Positions 35,690 to 45,365 are shown, counted from the first letter of the stretch. The stretch is 64,000 bases of DNA from Pseudahrensia sp036478985 (GCA_036478985.1 JAZGEY010000016.1:48283-112282), one strand, 5' to 3'. The notes: generated by a model from the letters alone, not told the origin. Translations and numbers: made by a program.

Positions 35690-36913
35690 TTAGAGATAAG
35701 GTCTTAGGTGCTTTTCTAGGCGTACATAGTGAATTGGGTTCAAAACACGCCCTTTTCTACGCACTTCATAATGCAGATGCGGTCCAGTTGAACGGCCCGT
35801 GCTTCCCACGTTGCCAATACGAGTACCGCGCACGACATGCTGGCCAAGTTTTACGCGTATTCTACTTAGGTGTGCATAGCGGGTCGTAATGCCTCCGCCA
35901 TGGTCGATCTCTATCATATTACCGTAGCCACCATTTCGCCCAGCTTTCATAATTTTACCAGATGCTGTTGCGAGTACGTTTACGCCATGTTTTGCCCTAA
36001 AGTCCAAACCACCATGGACCGCACGGCGCCCTGTAAATGGGTCTTTGCGGCTTCCAAATGTTGAGGAAATCCTCTGTCCTGGTGCTGGGCTACCGTGGGG
36101 CAAACTTTTCGCAGCGCGACGGACAGATTCAAGCGTTTTTAGGGAGACATCAAGCGCGTTGACGGAGTTTAGAAAGTCATCGCCGGCTTTCAACTCGATT
36201 AACGGGCCACCAACTCCTGTGGAGCTAGGAAGCCTAATGCCCTGCTTGGAGAGTATAGATGCCAGCATTTTTGTTTTGCGATCAGCAGTTTTCCGTAGCT
36301 GAAATAACTCTGCAAGTTGCGCGCGCTCAGTTTCCTTGAGCGATAATTCAACATTATCAATCTCCACAGACGGTTCAATTTGTGCAAGCCGGTTCACGCT
36401 TCCTGTGATGAGAGGGGAGTTCTCAGCAACATGTGTCCCCAATCTTAATCCCTTGAAACTTCCAGCGCTGGAATGTTTTTCCCGACGTGGCGTTACTGCG
36501 GATCTTCCAATCGTTTTGTTCAAATGCCGCTCTCTCGCCCCAAGTTCATGTTGGCGCGCCATCAATTCGGATACCCGGTTTTCGATTTCCTGTTGGTTCA
36601 CCAATTGACGGCTTTTAATGAAATCTATTTGCGAGCGTAGCGCGGTGATGCGGTTCTCATAGTTCGCTCGTATGACTGCGTGACGTGATACAGAGGTGCT
36701 TACAATATCATCGCGCATGAACAAATATGCGCTTGAAGCAAGGACGCTACAGGCTAAAACTATTGCGAGCGTACCGAAAAGGACGCTCATAAGAGGCGTA
36801 AAAGTGAGGCTGCGCTCACTTCCGTTTCGCTTGAAGGTCAACACAGAATGTTGCGTGCGCCATCGTTCCGCAGGGGCGGGAATAGAATGTGACGGAGCGG
36901 CGGTACGATACAT
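35690..36913 (-). CDS. M23-family peptidoglycan endopeptidase (membrane-anchored)
   Basis: A 407-residue LytM-type zinc metallopeptidase. A single N-terminal helix (about residues 38-65) anchors it, a coiled coil of about 100 residues follows, and the C-terminal M23 domain has HGGLDF and the HLHYE zinc-ligand motif, so it looks catalytically competent. It cleaves peptide cross-bridges in the periplasm, or acts as an activator. The start chosen is ATG 36913, as the next upstream in-frame start is TTG. The layout resembles NlpD/MepM-like proteins, but the exact role is not clear. Confidence 0.88.
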   Translation of the reverse strand: MYRTAAPSHSIPAPAERWRTQHSVLTFKRNGSERSLTFTPLMSVLFGTLAIVLACSVLASSAYLFMRDDIVSTSVSRHAVIRANYENRITALRSQIDFIKSRQLVNQQEIENRVSELMARQHELGARERHLNKTIGRSAVTPRREKHSSAGSFKGLRLGTHVAENSPLITGSVNRLAQIEPSVEIDNVELSLKETERAQLAELFQLRKTADRKTKMLASILSKQGIRLPSSTGVGGPLIELKAGDDFLNSVNALDVSLKTLESVRRAAKSLPHGSPAPGQRISSTFGSRKDPFTGRRAVHGGLDFRAKHGVNVLATASGKIMKAGRNGGYGNMIEIDHGGGITTRYAHLSRIRVKLGQHVVRGTRIGNVGSTGRSTGPHLHYEVRRKGRVLNPIHYVRLEKHLRPYL

Positions 36914-36982
36914 AGGCAACTTACTATACGTGAAGATATCAGTTGATTATCGCGCTTTATGGTTAATGTAACCTTTAATTTT

Positions 36983-37894
36983 TTAATTTCCAGCGCTCGA
37001 AAGTCCGCGATAAAACCCTGGGGTTAACCCAGCTCTAGCACGTGCTAAATCGTTGAAGGGAGGCTTTAGGGGGCCTCGAAAATGTTTGCGGACCAGATTT
37101 TGAAAAGCCGCCGCAGGTTCTACGCCATCTCGCAGGCATAGGAACCTAAACCACTTGGCTCCGACGGCCACATGACCTTCTTCATCGCGGTAGATGATAT
37201 GAAATATACGAGCGCTTCGCTCGTCTCCTACTTCGTCCATTTTGCGCAGGAGTGAAGGGGTTATGTCCAGTCCGCGAGCTTCCAAGATGAGTGGAACGAC
37301 GGCCAAGCGCGCACGTAGGGCATGGCCTGTGGTTTGTGCGGCTTCCCAAAGTCCATCATGGGCATCAAGATCGCCATAATCTCCACCCAATTCACCAAGC
37401 CTTTCACGAAGCAGGCTGAAATGCTTGGCTTCTTCCAAAGCGACACGCACCCATCCATCGTAGAATGAGCGGGGCATAGGAGGTGCTTGGCCTGTAGGGG
37501 AGGCGAAACGTGCAACAATATCCCAAGCTAAATCAATTGCATTTAGCTCAATATGAGCAATAGCATGGAGTAGGGCGAACCGGCCTTTTTCGGTGTGAAT
37601 TGATCGTTTGCGAAGCTTGTCGGGTGAAACGAGGTTTGGTCTAACTGGCCGCCCCGGTCGATCTGGAATGGAAAGCTGGATGTTGCCACCAATGCCCAAT
37701 GATCCTTTGAACCACTGACGAGCAGCAACACGTGTTAAAGCGATTTTTGTATCAAGATCACTAGCTCGAAGGGCGGCAACCGCTGCTTCTCTTAGCGTGG
37801 TTGGGAGTGGGACATCACCCAAAACTGTATAATCAGCGACTGGTGTTTGCCAACTCACGGGCCATTCTTCGGGCTTGAAAATTTGATTGGTCAT
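36983..37894 (-). CDS. DUF455 ferritin-like protein
   Basis: A 303-residue helical protein of the DUF455 ferritin-like family. The diiron-type ligand pairs are recognisable: HAIAHIELNAIDLAWD, ALEEAKHFSLLRERL and YRDEEGHVAVG, each with Glu-x2-His. The enzymatic activity of the family is not settled. It lies 5 nt after bcp on the same strand, so both are likely cotranscribed, which would fit a link with oxidative stress. Confidence 0.82.
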   Translation of the reverse strand: MTNQIFKPEEWPVSWQTPVADYTVLGDVPLPTTLREAAVAALRASDLDTKIALTRVAARQWFKGSLGIGGNIQLSIPDRPGRPVRPNLVSPDKLRKRSIHTEKGRFALLHAIAHIELNAIDLAWDIVARFASPTGQAPPMPRSFYDGWVRVALEEAKHFSLLRERLGELGGDYGDLDAHDGLWEAAQTTGHALRARLAVVPLILEARGLDITPSLLRKMDEVGDERSARIFHIIYRDEEGHVAVGAKWFRFLCLRDGVEPAAAFQNLVRKHFRGPLKPPFNDLARARAGLTPGFYRGLSSAGN

Positions 37895-37899
37895 CTGTT

Positions 37900-38361
37900 C
37901 TACCCAAAATGAGTTTTTGCTTTTTCAAGGACGGCCTCCACATGGCCCTTTACTTTGACCTTTTGCCAAACCTCAACGATGATGCCCTTTGCGTCGATCA
38001 ATAAGGTCGTCCGTTCAACCCCCATATAAGTTCGGCCATACATGCTTTTTTCAGCCCAAACACCGTAGGAACCAAGTATTGTTTTACTCTCATCCGAGAT
38101 CAAGGAAATGGCTAGCTCGTGTTTGTCTACAAACTTGTCATGTTTTTTTGTCGTATCTGGAGACATGCCAAAAATTTCAACGCCAATTTCGGAAAATTGC
38201 GATTTGAATTCCGTGAATTCTTTTGCTTCTATTGTACATCCAGGCGTGTCGTCTTTGGGGTAAAAATACAGAACCATCGGCTTCCCTGTTGGAATAGTTA
38301 CGCTGACATCTCCTTGAATTGGTAGCGTAAAAGCTGGGATAGTTTCGCCTATTTTGAGCAT
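37900..38361 (-). CDS. bcp: Thiol peroxidase Bcp/PrxQ (single-cysteine form)
   Basis: A peroxiredoxin that reduces hydroperoxides with thioredoxin or glutaredoxin. It is 153 residues with YFYPKDDTPGCTIEAKEF, where Cys42 is the peroxidatic cysteine. The residue at the resolving position of E. coli Bcp (five residues later) is Lys, and there is no other cysteine in the protein, so it should act as a 1-Cys enzyme. The start at 38361 has CAGGAAG upstream; an earlier in-frame ATG would add 23 residues. Confidence 0.92.
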   Translation of the reverse strand: MLKIGETIPAFTLPIQGDVSVTIPTGKPMVLYFYPKDDTPGCTIEAKEFTEFKSQFSEIGVEIFGMSPDTTKKHDKFVDKHELAISLISDESKTILGSYGVWAEKSMYGRTYMGVERTTLLIDAKGIIVEVWQKVKVKGHVEAVLEKAKTHFG

Positions 38362-38559
38362 GATGCTTCCTGAATAATATTTGGCATGAGTGAAATTATA
38401 TCTATGTGCGGCGCTGTAATGAAATAGCAAGCTTCAAATAGTTCATCACACCCTGATTTTACCGTAATTACTTCCTATCTTTTAACTATCAGGGCTAAAC
38501 TATGGTGGCGGCACGTTATTGGCAGATGATTCGCACAACTAAGGGGCAATAATTCTTTT

Positions 38560-41500
38560 ATGACCGACCGGTTCGATAAAAATGATATGCCCGATTTACA
38601 GGCGTTTCCTTCCGCGAAGGCTCAAAATGGCGCTCCCATTCAAGGAGATGCTGCCCCACCCGTCTCACGTCAAAAACGGAGGCCGTTGGGTCTGTTGATC
38701 CGTGGCTTATTCGCACTTGTTGTCATAGCTGTGCTGGGAGCCGGTGTTATATTTGCAATGCTATCACGTGGCTCAATATCTCACGAAAGACTTAGGGGGC
38801 AAGTTGAGGCTCAATTCAATGAATTACTTGGCGACGAACACAGTGCAAAAATTGGAAATGTAAAAATTGCATTTGGAGCTAATGGGCTGATTGCTCTAGA
38901 TGCCGTGGATGTTAAAATTTTACGAGATGGTAAAATCAACCTTGGTGTAGCAAGTGAGATCGCCATCAAAGTGAAAGCACTTCCTCTGCTGCGAGGGGAG
39001 GTGGTTGCAAAAAGTATCGACGTGCGTGACGCATCCCTTTCTCTCAATCCATTTTTACCAATACAAACGGACAATAGTTATAAGCCTTGGCCGAAGGCTT
39101 TCGACTTTGCAAATGCGTTTACCTCTATCGGCAAGGCATTCATTGACTTGGCCAAGAGTATCGACAGTGCTGGTCTTGATAATATTAAACTGCATAATTC
39201 TAACTTGATTGGGTTTGACCAATTGGGGTTTCGCTCTTCCCATGCTCGTCTGTTGGAAATGAAGATTGAAACGAATGTAAATTACCAAAGCGGCATTTTC
39301 TTTGATGGTGTCATTGAAACCAGTGAAAGCAATTGGCAACTCAAGGGCTCTTGGCGGAAAACAGGTGATGCAGGCCACACCCTGTTTATGACGGTTCACG
39401 GGCTAAAGCTATCTGATTTCATCGTGAGTCCAGAAGGGCAGGAACCAACAGTTACAAAACTGGATAATTCAATTCGAATAATTCTTACGTCCCCATTTCA
39501 CTCAGATGGTACGCCCAAGCAATCGACCTTGAAAGTAGAGGTTGGCGGGGGGCAACTGGACGTGAAAGGAGAAGCTATTTCCAATTTATTAGGCGGGGTT
39601 TTGAACTTCCGTTTTTTACCTGAGAAGAATCAAATCGAACTTGAGCGTTCGCCGTTCCAGTTTGAAACAACCCATGCTGTACTTATCGGTGGTCTGAGAT
39701 ATCCGCGAACCGTTGACGATAATCCAAATAACCGACCAGTTTTTCAAGTGATAGCCCATAACTTGCTTGCCTACGGCATGATTGATGGCAAAGATAAAAT
39801 GTTGGCGGCCCTGAATATTGACGGCTGGATTGATGCTGAAAATCACTCGTTCAATGCAACAAGCCTTTTGCTGAAAACCGATGAAGGGGGCATTGAAGGC
39901 GAAGGGCAGATAAAGCTGATCGAAGGAGAGCCTCACTTGAGCGCTAATCTTGCCATAACGAAGATGTCAGTACGGGCATTCAAACAATTTTGGCCAGAAA
40001 TTATAGCGCCTAATGCGAGGAAGTGGATTCGCGATGGCGTTCGGGGTGGGTCTATCCAAAATGCTACGGTTAAATTAGATTTCCCTCCTGGAGTTTTAGG
40101 GAATGATGAAATCTACACGCCAAAGAATATTAGCGCACATATTCCAATATCTGGCTCTTCCGTAAAAACTGTTGGTTCATTACCCCCACTCACCAGCACT
40201 CGAGGGGTAGTGAAATTTGCAGGAACCAAGACAGAAATAAAAGTAAATAAAGCCCAGCTTGTTCTCGGCAAACGTGGGGTTATCGAGGTGGGTAAAAGCA
40301 CCTTGTTCTTAGGTGACTATACGAAGGTGAAAACAACTGCCGATTTGAACTTAGCCCTAAAAGGGAAAGCATCGGCAATGGCTCAATTGGGTACAATGAG
40401 ACCACTCACATTTACCAAGGAGATGAAATTAAATCCTACTGACTTGAGTGGCCGCGCAAAGGCAACAGTTAGAGCTACGTTTGCACTTGAAGATGTAGAG
40501 AAAAGAGGGCTGCGCACTTGGGGAGCAAAAGTTAAGCTATCAAACGTCAGTTCTCGTCGTCCATTGTTTGGCCGTAAAATTGGTAATGCCAACATTGATG
40601 TTGAAGCAAAATCGGGCATTGTAAAAATTACGGGCACTGCAAAGGTCGATGGTGTTCCGGCCAAGCTGGCGCTGGTTGAAAAAACGGGTGCGAAGCGCTC
40701 GTCTAGCCGCAAGGTGACATTAACGCTGAGTGACAAGGCCCGTAAGAAAATGGGAGCCGACACGGGAAATATCTTGAAAGGGCCAATTGATATTGTCCTC
40801 ACGTCAGTTGCTGGTGGGGGAGAGAAGATTGTTGCAAATCTTAAGAATGCCCGCCTCAATTTGCCGTGGATCGGATGGTCGAAAGGCAAAGGAATACCAG
40901 CGCGTGCTGAGTTTGTTCTAAAGCGCAAAAAAGGGGTTTCCATCCTTGAGGGTTTTAAACTTAAAGGAAAAGGGTTTAGCGCGGCTGGCCGTTTGGAATT
41001 TAACAATTCAGGGCTAAAAAAAGCAGCGCTACGGAATGTTAGATTAAATAAAACTGATGACTTCGATGTCACTGCCGCCCGAACCAAACATGGCTACGCT
41101 GTCAATGTGAAAGCGCGCTCCTACGATGGTAGAGCAATAATTCAAGCCTTCATGAAAAACGATCGCCCAAAGACAAAGGGGGGGAGCGCTGTTGATGTGA
41201 AGGGTGAGATTTCCCGTTTGATAGGGTTTGGTGGGCAGACGTTAAAAGCTGTGTCGTTTAATTTTTCCCAACAAGGTCGCCGCGTAAAGAAAGCAACAGT
41301 AAGCGGAAAGGCCAAGGGAAACGCCGCAACAAAATTCACTCTGCGCTCTGTTTCGGGTGGTGTGAGCACTGAAATTAAAACTGCCAATGCGGGCTCTACA
41401 TTGCGCTTCTTAAACCTTTATTCGAAACTACGCGGCGGGGCCATTCATGCAAAACTGTTTAGAGACAAATCAAACGTGACGAGAGGTGAAGTTGCGGCGA

Positions 41501-41964
41501 ACAACTTCTATTTGCTCGGTGAACCGCGTCTCGCGAAACTGTTGCAAAAACCTGTGGCGGACCGCAACTTCGGAAATCGTGACGCCGTTTTTGCCAAACT
41601 GAAACAAATTAAAACCGATAGAGCAAAGATTGACCGTCTGCGCACCCGTGTGATTATGGGGAAAGGCTTTCTGGATTTAAAGAAAGGGCGGCTTGTTGGT
41701 GGTGATGCCAGTGCAACTTTTGAAGGGCGCGTTTACGACGCAAACAATCGCATGAACATCAAGGGAACTTTTCTGCCAGGGCGCACACTCAATAAACTCG
41801 TTTCAAAAATACCTATACTTGGCCTGGCTTTTGGTAAAGGCAAGGTCAACGGATTGTTGGGTATCACGTTCAAATTGAGCGGAGCCTATGGCAATCCGCG
41901 CATTTCAGTGAACCCGCTCTCGATTATAGCTCCGGGTGTATTCCGCCAGATATTTAAGTTCTAA
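38560..41964 (+). CDS. Large AsmA-like/DUF3971 (YhdP/TamB-type) envelope protein
   Basis: A 1134-residue protein with a short cytoplasmic tail, one transmembrane helix (about 44-68) and a very long periplasmic part of beta-type repeats ending in an AsmA-like C-terminal region (GLLGITFKLSGAYGNPRISVNPLSII). The DUF3971 core and this architecture match the YhdP group of bridge-like proteins implicated in phospholipid transport to the outer membrane. The 198-nt upstream gap holds no other gene. Its stop codon interlocks with that of tyrS. Confidence 0.85.
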   Translation: MTDRFDKNDMPDLQAFPSAKAQNGAPIQGDAAPPVSRQKRRPLGLLIRGLFALVVIAVLGAGVIFAMLSRGSISHERLRGQVEAQFNELLGDEHSAKIGNVKIAFGANGLIALDAVDVKILRDGKINLGVASEIAIKVKALPLLRGEVVAKSIDVRDASLSLNPFLPIQTDNSYKPWPKAFDFANAFTSIGKAFIDLAKSIDSAGLDNIKLHNSNLIGFDQLGFRSSHARLLEMKIETNVNYQSGIFFDGVIETSESNWQLKGSWRKTGDAGHTLFMTVHGLKLSDFIVSPEGQEPTVTKLDNSIRIILTSPFHSDGTPKQSTLKVEVGGGQLDVKGEAISNLLGGVLNFRFLPEKNQIELERSPFQFETTHAVLIGGLRYPRTVDDNPNNRPVFQVIAHNLLAYGMIDGKDKMLAALNIDGWIDAENHSFNATSLLLKTDEGGIEGEGQIKLIEGEPHLSANLAITKMSVRAFKQFWPEIIAPNARKWIRDGVRGGSIQNATVKLDFPPGVLGNDEIYTPKNISAHIPISGSSVKTVGSLPPLTSTRGVVKFAGTKTEIKVNKAQLVLGKRGVIEVGKSTLFLGDYTKVKTTADLNLALKGKASAMAQLGTMRPLTFTKEMKLNPTDLSGRAKATVRATFALEDVEKRGLRTWGAKVKLSNVSSRRPLFGRKIGNANIDVEAKSGIVKITGTAKVDGVPAKLALVEKTGAKRSSSRKVTLTLSDKARKKMGADTGNILKGPIDIVLTSVAGGGEKIVANLKNARLNLPWIGWSKGKGIPARAEFVLKRKKGVSILEGFKLKGKGFSAAGRLEFNNSGLKKAALRNVRLNKTDDFDVTAARTKHGYAVNVKARSYDGRAIIQAFMKNDRPKTKGGSAVDVKGEISRLIGFGGQTLKAVSFNFSQQGRRVKKATVSGKAKGNAATKFTLRSVSGGVSTEIKTANAGSTLRFLNLYSKLRGGAIHAKLFRDKSNVTRGEVAANNFYLLGEPRLAKLLQKPVADRNFGNRDAVFAKLKQIKTDRAKIDRLRTRVIMGKGFLDLKKGRLVGGDASATFEGRVYDANNRMNIKGTFLPGRTLNKLVSKIPILGLAFGKGKVNGLLGITFKLSGAYGNPRISVNPLSIIAPGVFRQIFKF

Positions 41965-43211
41965 GACGGTTTTACCAGTACGTTTTTCTTTTTACCGAAG
42001 GAGAGCTTCACAGCGCCATCAATTAGGTGGGAGGCATCAATATTGATCCGCTCGTCTGAAATGGGGGCATCGTTCACCTTCACCGCTCCGCTCTTGATAT
42101 GGCGGCGAGCTTCTCCATTAGAGCCAGCCAAACCTGCTGCCACCATCAGGCCAAGTAACCCAGCACCAGCTTCAAGATCTGCGGCTGGAACGGTCACAGT
42201 TGGTAGGTTCGCCGAAGTTTTGCCTTCTTCAAATGTCTTGCGGGCCGTTTCTGCGGCCTTATCAGCGGCAGGTTTGCCATGAACAAGTCCTGTCACCTGT
42301 GTGGCCAAAATTTTCTTGGCCTCATTCAGCTCTGCTCCTTCAAGCACCTCAAGCTTTCCAATCTCATCGAGGGGCAAGGTGGTGAACAATTTGAGGAACT
42401 TCCCAACATCTGCATCTTCCGTATTGCGCCAGTATTGCCAGAAGTCGAACACGGGTAGCATGGACGGGTTGAGCCATACTGCTCCGTCTGCTGATTTGCC
42501 CATTTTAGCACCAGAGGCAGTGGTGAGGAGAGGGCTGGTAACTGCGTACATTTGCTCGCAGCCAGAACGGCGGCCAAGGTCGATACCAGAAAGAATGTTA
42601 CCCCATTGATCAGAGCCACCCAATTGCAAACGGCAGTTGTGGCGACGGTTCAGCTCAACATAATCGTAGGCCTGTAGGCACATGTAGTTAAATTCAAGGA
42701 AGGAGAGGTGCTGTTCACGCTCCAGACGATTTTTGACAGAATCCCGTGCCAGCATGGCATTGACCGAGATGTGGCGGCCGTATTCGCGCAAGAACTCAAC
42801 ATAGTTGAGTTCCAGCAACCAATCAGCATTGTCAGTCATTATTGCGCCATTAGTACCGTCACTAAAATCTAAGAAGGGTTCAAAGCAGGCTTTTATTTCA
42901 TCCTTGTTCTCTTCAATAATTTCTGCGGTCATCAACTGGCGCGATTCATCCTTACCCGACGGATCGCCAACCATGGAAGTACCGCCACCCATAAGCACAA
43001 CCGGGCGGTGTCCAGTCTGCTGAAACCAGTAAAGCAACATGATTTGGGTCATTGAGCCAACGTGCAAACTCTTTGCCGTTGCATCAAAACCTATATAGGC
43101 AGAAACCGTTTCCTTAGTTAAAAGGTCATCAAGCGCAGATTCGTCAGAAATCTGGTGGATAAACCCGCGCTCGGAGAGCGTTTGAAGGAATTCTGATTTG
43201 AAAGTAGCCAT
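41961..43211 (-). CDS. tyrS: Tyrosyl-tRNA synthetase
   Basis: Charges tRNA-Tyr with tyrosine. It is 416 residues. The class I HIGH motif is HVGS in KSLHVGSMTQ, the KMSKS loop is AKMGKSADGAVW, and the C-terminal S4 RNA-binding domain (residues about 345-412) has GEARRHIKSGAVKVN. Divergent from anmK across 84 nt; convergent with the AsmA-like gene, with a 4-nt interlock of the stop codons. Confidence 0.97.
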   Translation of the reverse strand: MATFKSEFLQTLSERGFIHQISDESALDDLLTKETVSAYIGFDATAKSLHVGSMTQIMLLYWFQQTGHRPVVLMGGGTSMVGDPSGKDESRQLMTAEIIEENKDEIKACFEPFLDFSDGTNGAIMTDNADWLLELNYVEFLREYGRHISVNAMLARDSVKNRLEREQHLSFLEFNYMCLQAYDYVELNRRHNCRLQLGGSDQWGNILSGIDLGRRSGCEQMYAVTSPLLTTASGAKMGKSADGAVWLNPSMLPVFDFWQYWRNTEDADVGKFLKLFTTLPLDEIGKLEVLEGAELNEAKKILATQVTGLVHGKPAADKAAETARKTFEEGKTSANLPTVTVPAADLEAGAGLLGLMVAAGLAGSNGEARRHIKSGAVKVNDAPISDERINIDASHLIDGAVKLSFGKKKNVLVKPS

Positions 43212-43295
43212 GATTACTTGCCGTTACGTCTTTGTGTTTCCTGCGTGTTACACGATGCTACGCAGAATTTCACGCCCTATCGCGAGAATATTTTT

Positions 43296-44420
43296 ATGAG
43301 TGACAAGTTGAAAACAGCAATCGGCCTAATGAGCGGCACATCTATGGACGGGATTGATGTTGCCTTGGTGCGAACAGATGGCCTCCATATAGTTGAATAC
43401 GGGGCGAGTTTGGCGGTGGATTACCCAGCTGCAATGAGAAAGAAAATTGAGGCTGGGCTGGAAGATGCCAAGCAGATTGAGGGCAGGGGAGATCGCCCCG
43501 CCACTCTGGCACAATTGGCACAAGAAGTGACGGACCTGCACATAAATGCAGTTAACCTTTTTCTTCAACAAAACGGCTTAACTAGCAATCACATAGACTT
43601 AATTGGATTTCACGGACAGACTGTTTTACATCGACCGGAACAAGCCCTGACTGTTCAATTAGGCGAAGGCGAACGCCTAGCAAAAGCGACTGGAATTGAT
43701 GTTGTGTACGACATGCGCGCCAACGATATGGTGGCTGGCGGACAAGGTGCACCTTTAGTTCCTGTGTTTCACCAAGCTATCGCAGCTAACCTCGATGATG
43801 AATTTCCCATCTGCTTCGTCAACATTGGCGGCATATCCAACATTACCTATGTAAATGGTGACGAGCTTATCGCCTTCGACACAGGGCCCGGAAATACGCT
43901 GATCGACCAATGGGTGCAAACTTGCGGCGGAATACCCTACGACCAAGGCGGGAAAATTGCTTCCGAAGGGAGAATCAATCATGGCATAGTTGATCGCTAC
44001 ATGGCCGCTGAATTTTTCACGAAGTCAGGCCCGAAGTCGCTTGATCGCAATGATTTTCCACCGCTTGAAATGGATGCTGCCGAATTATCTGATGGGGCAA
44101 GGACCTTAGCCCGTATAACGGCTACGGCAATAATCCGCGCAACAGAGCACTTACCGCAGACTGCGCCTCCCAAAACATGGGTAAGCTGCGGCGGAGGGCG
44201 ATTGAACAGCGTGGTAATGGGAGATTTAACCGCCTTGGCCAAAGCGCAAGGTGCGACAGTGTTGAGTGCGGAGGAAGCTAACCTTGAGGGCGACATGTTG
44301 GAAGCGCAGGCGTTTGCTTACCTTGCGGTACGCAGTGCGGCGGGGCTTCCGCTAACATTCCCAACCACTACCGGTTGCGATGAACCGGTTAGTGGTGGGG
44401 TGCTGGTATTAGCGCAGTAA
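43296..44420 (+). CDS. anmK: Anhydro-N-acetylmuramic acid kinase
   Basis: Phosphorylates and opens 1,6-anhydro-MurNAc in cell-wall recycling. GLMSGTSMDGIDVALV is the N-terminal phosphate-binding motif, FVNIGGISNITYV is central, and VSCGGGRLN is typical of the family. The ATG at 43296 starts a 374-residue protein of normal length; an upstream in-frame start would add 26 residues. A very strong hairpin lies within the last 60 nt of the coding sequence. Confidence 0.96.
   Translation: MSDKLKTAIGLMSGTSMDGIDVALVRTDGLHIVEYGASLAVDYPAAMRKKIEAGLEDAKQIEGRGDRPATLAQLAQEVTDLHINAVNLFLQQNGLTSNHIDLIGFHGQTVLHRPEQALTVQLGEGERLAKATGIDVVYDMRANDMVAGGQGAPLVPVFHQAIAANLDDEFPICFVNIGGISNITYVNGDELIAFDTGPGNTLIDQWVQTCGGIPYDQGGKIASEGRINHGIVDRYMAAEFFTKSGPKSLDRNDFPPLEMDAAELSDGARTLARITATAIIRATEHLPQTAPPKTWVSCGGGRLNSVVMGDLTALAKAQGATVLSAEEANLEGDMLEAQAFAYLAVRSAAGLPLTFPTTTGCDEPVSGGVLVLAQ
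44360..44399 (+). repeat. Strong hairpin at the 3' end of anmK
   Basis: Arms at 44360-44376 and 44383-44399 flank a six-base loop, GCGATG. They pair over 16 base pairs with two single-base bulges, with six GGTT/AACC-type G-C-rich pairs next to the loop. It ends 21 nt before the anmK stop and 26 nt before the stop of the facing gene. No T-run follows. Confidence 0.75.
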
Positions 44421-44424
44421 CGAA

Positions 44425-45108
44425 CTAGCGAAGCAACATCGTTTCTTCGATGCCGCCTTCAATTAGACCGAGGCGCTTATCTAGATAAATCTGACATTCA
44501 TCTAGGAGCTCTTCTGTGTGCTCTGAGAAGAAATGGTTTGCGCCAGGCATGGTGATTTGAGTTGTCGTAATGCCTTTTTGGCTGCGAAGCTTATCAACGA
44601 GTGTTTGCACTGCCTCAGGGTCTGAAACCTTGTCTTCTTCACCGTGGATAATCAAGCCAGATGAAGGGCAGGGCGCAAGAAACGCAAAGTCGTAGATGTT
44701 TGGCTGTGGTGCTAGAGACAGGTAGCCTTCAATCTCAGGGCGGCGCATCAAGAGCTGCATACCAATCCAAGAACCAAAGGAAAATCCAGCAACCCAGCAA
44801 CCAGTTGAATCTGGGTGCAATGTTTGAATCCAATCCAATGCCGCCGCTGCATCTGAAAGTTCACCAGCGCCATGATCGAACTCACCTTGAGAGCGACCGA
44901 CACCGCGAAAGTTGAACCGCAGTGTTGTAAAGCCACGCTCTTGGAACATATAGAATAGCTTATAAACAATCGGATTGTTCATCGTACCACCAAATGATGG
45001 ATGCGGATGGGGGTGCAAGATAATCGCGATTGGCGCGTTCTTGTCTTCTGATGGTTGATAACGGCCTTCCAAACGACCTGCGGGTCCGGTAAAAACGACT
45101 TCTGGCAT
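44425..45108 (-). CDS. Alpha/beta hydrolase (COG2945-like)
   Basis: A 227-residue cytoplasmic alpha/beta hydrolase. The nucleophile elbow is AGFSFGSWIG, NFRGVGRSQGEFDHG is the oxyanion-side segment, and HGEEDKVSD and GANHFFSEH supply the candidate Asp and His. I start at the ATG with AGGAG six bases upstream; a longer frame from 45180 lacks a site. It faces away from the suf operon, a common neighbour arrangement in this order. The substrate is unknown. Confidence 0.82.
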   Translation of the reverse strand: MPEVVFTGPAGRLEGRYQPSEDKNAPIAIILHPHPHPSFGGTMNNPIVYKLFYMFQERGFTTLRFNFRGVGRSQGEFDHGAGELSDAAAALDWIQTLHPDSTGCWVAGFSFGSWIGMQLLMRRPEIEGYLSLAPQPNIYDFAFLAPCPSSGLIIHGEEDKVSDPEAVQTLVDKLRSQKGITTTQITMPGANHFFSEHTEELLDECQIYLDKRLGLIEGGIEETMLLR

Positions 45109-45190
45109 AGGGCACTCCTGCAGCAACTGGGTTCGTCGTGAGTATATGCAATATATTGCACAACAATTGCCCATAACCATCCAGTTTAAC

Positions 45191-45219
45191 TTGACGGCAG
45201 GGCAGGCACTTTCTAACCT
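45191..45219 (+). promoter_or_regulatory. Predicted promoter of the suf operon
   Basis: TTGACG (-35 type) and TAACCT (-10 type) are separated by 17 nt. The predicted start point falls inside the palindrome that begins right after the -10 element, 140 nt before the first suf-operon start codon. Inferred from sequence only. Confidence 0.55.
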
Positions 45220-45240
45220 AGTTTAGAATTATTCAAAACT
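45220..45240. promoter_or_regulatory. Irr/Fur-type operator candidate at the suf promoter
   Basis: The arms AGTTTAGAA and TTCAAAACT flank TTA, a 9-3-9 inverted repeat with a single mismatch. The core TTTAGAA-N3-TTCaAAA resembles the iron-control element bound by Irr, a Fur-family haem-sensing regulator of Hyphomicrobiales. The site lies directly downstream of the predicted -10, where bound protein would repress. No regulator gene is nearby, so the identity of the protein is inferred. Confidence 0.55.
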
Positions 45241-45365
45241 GTCAAAGCCATCCGAATTTACAATCGAATAGCAATGCGAAAGCCGTACATAGGCCATCCT
45301 GCCTTCCAATTTCAAGGAAAATAGGACGTTTGGGTAAATGTAATGCTGAAAAATGAACGAAACCA

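Noticed and set aside
40383..41087. Open 234-codon frame antisense to the AsmA-like gene
   Set aside because: Translation is low-complexity Ser/Thr/Pro and mirrors the lysine-rich coding strand. No start signal.
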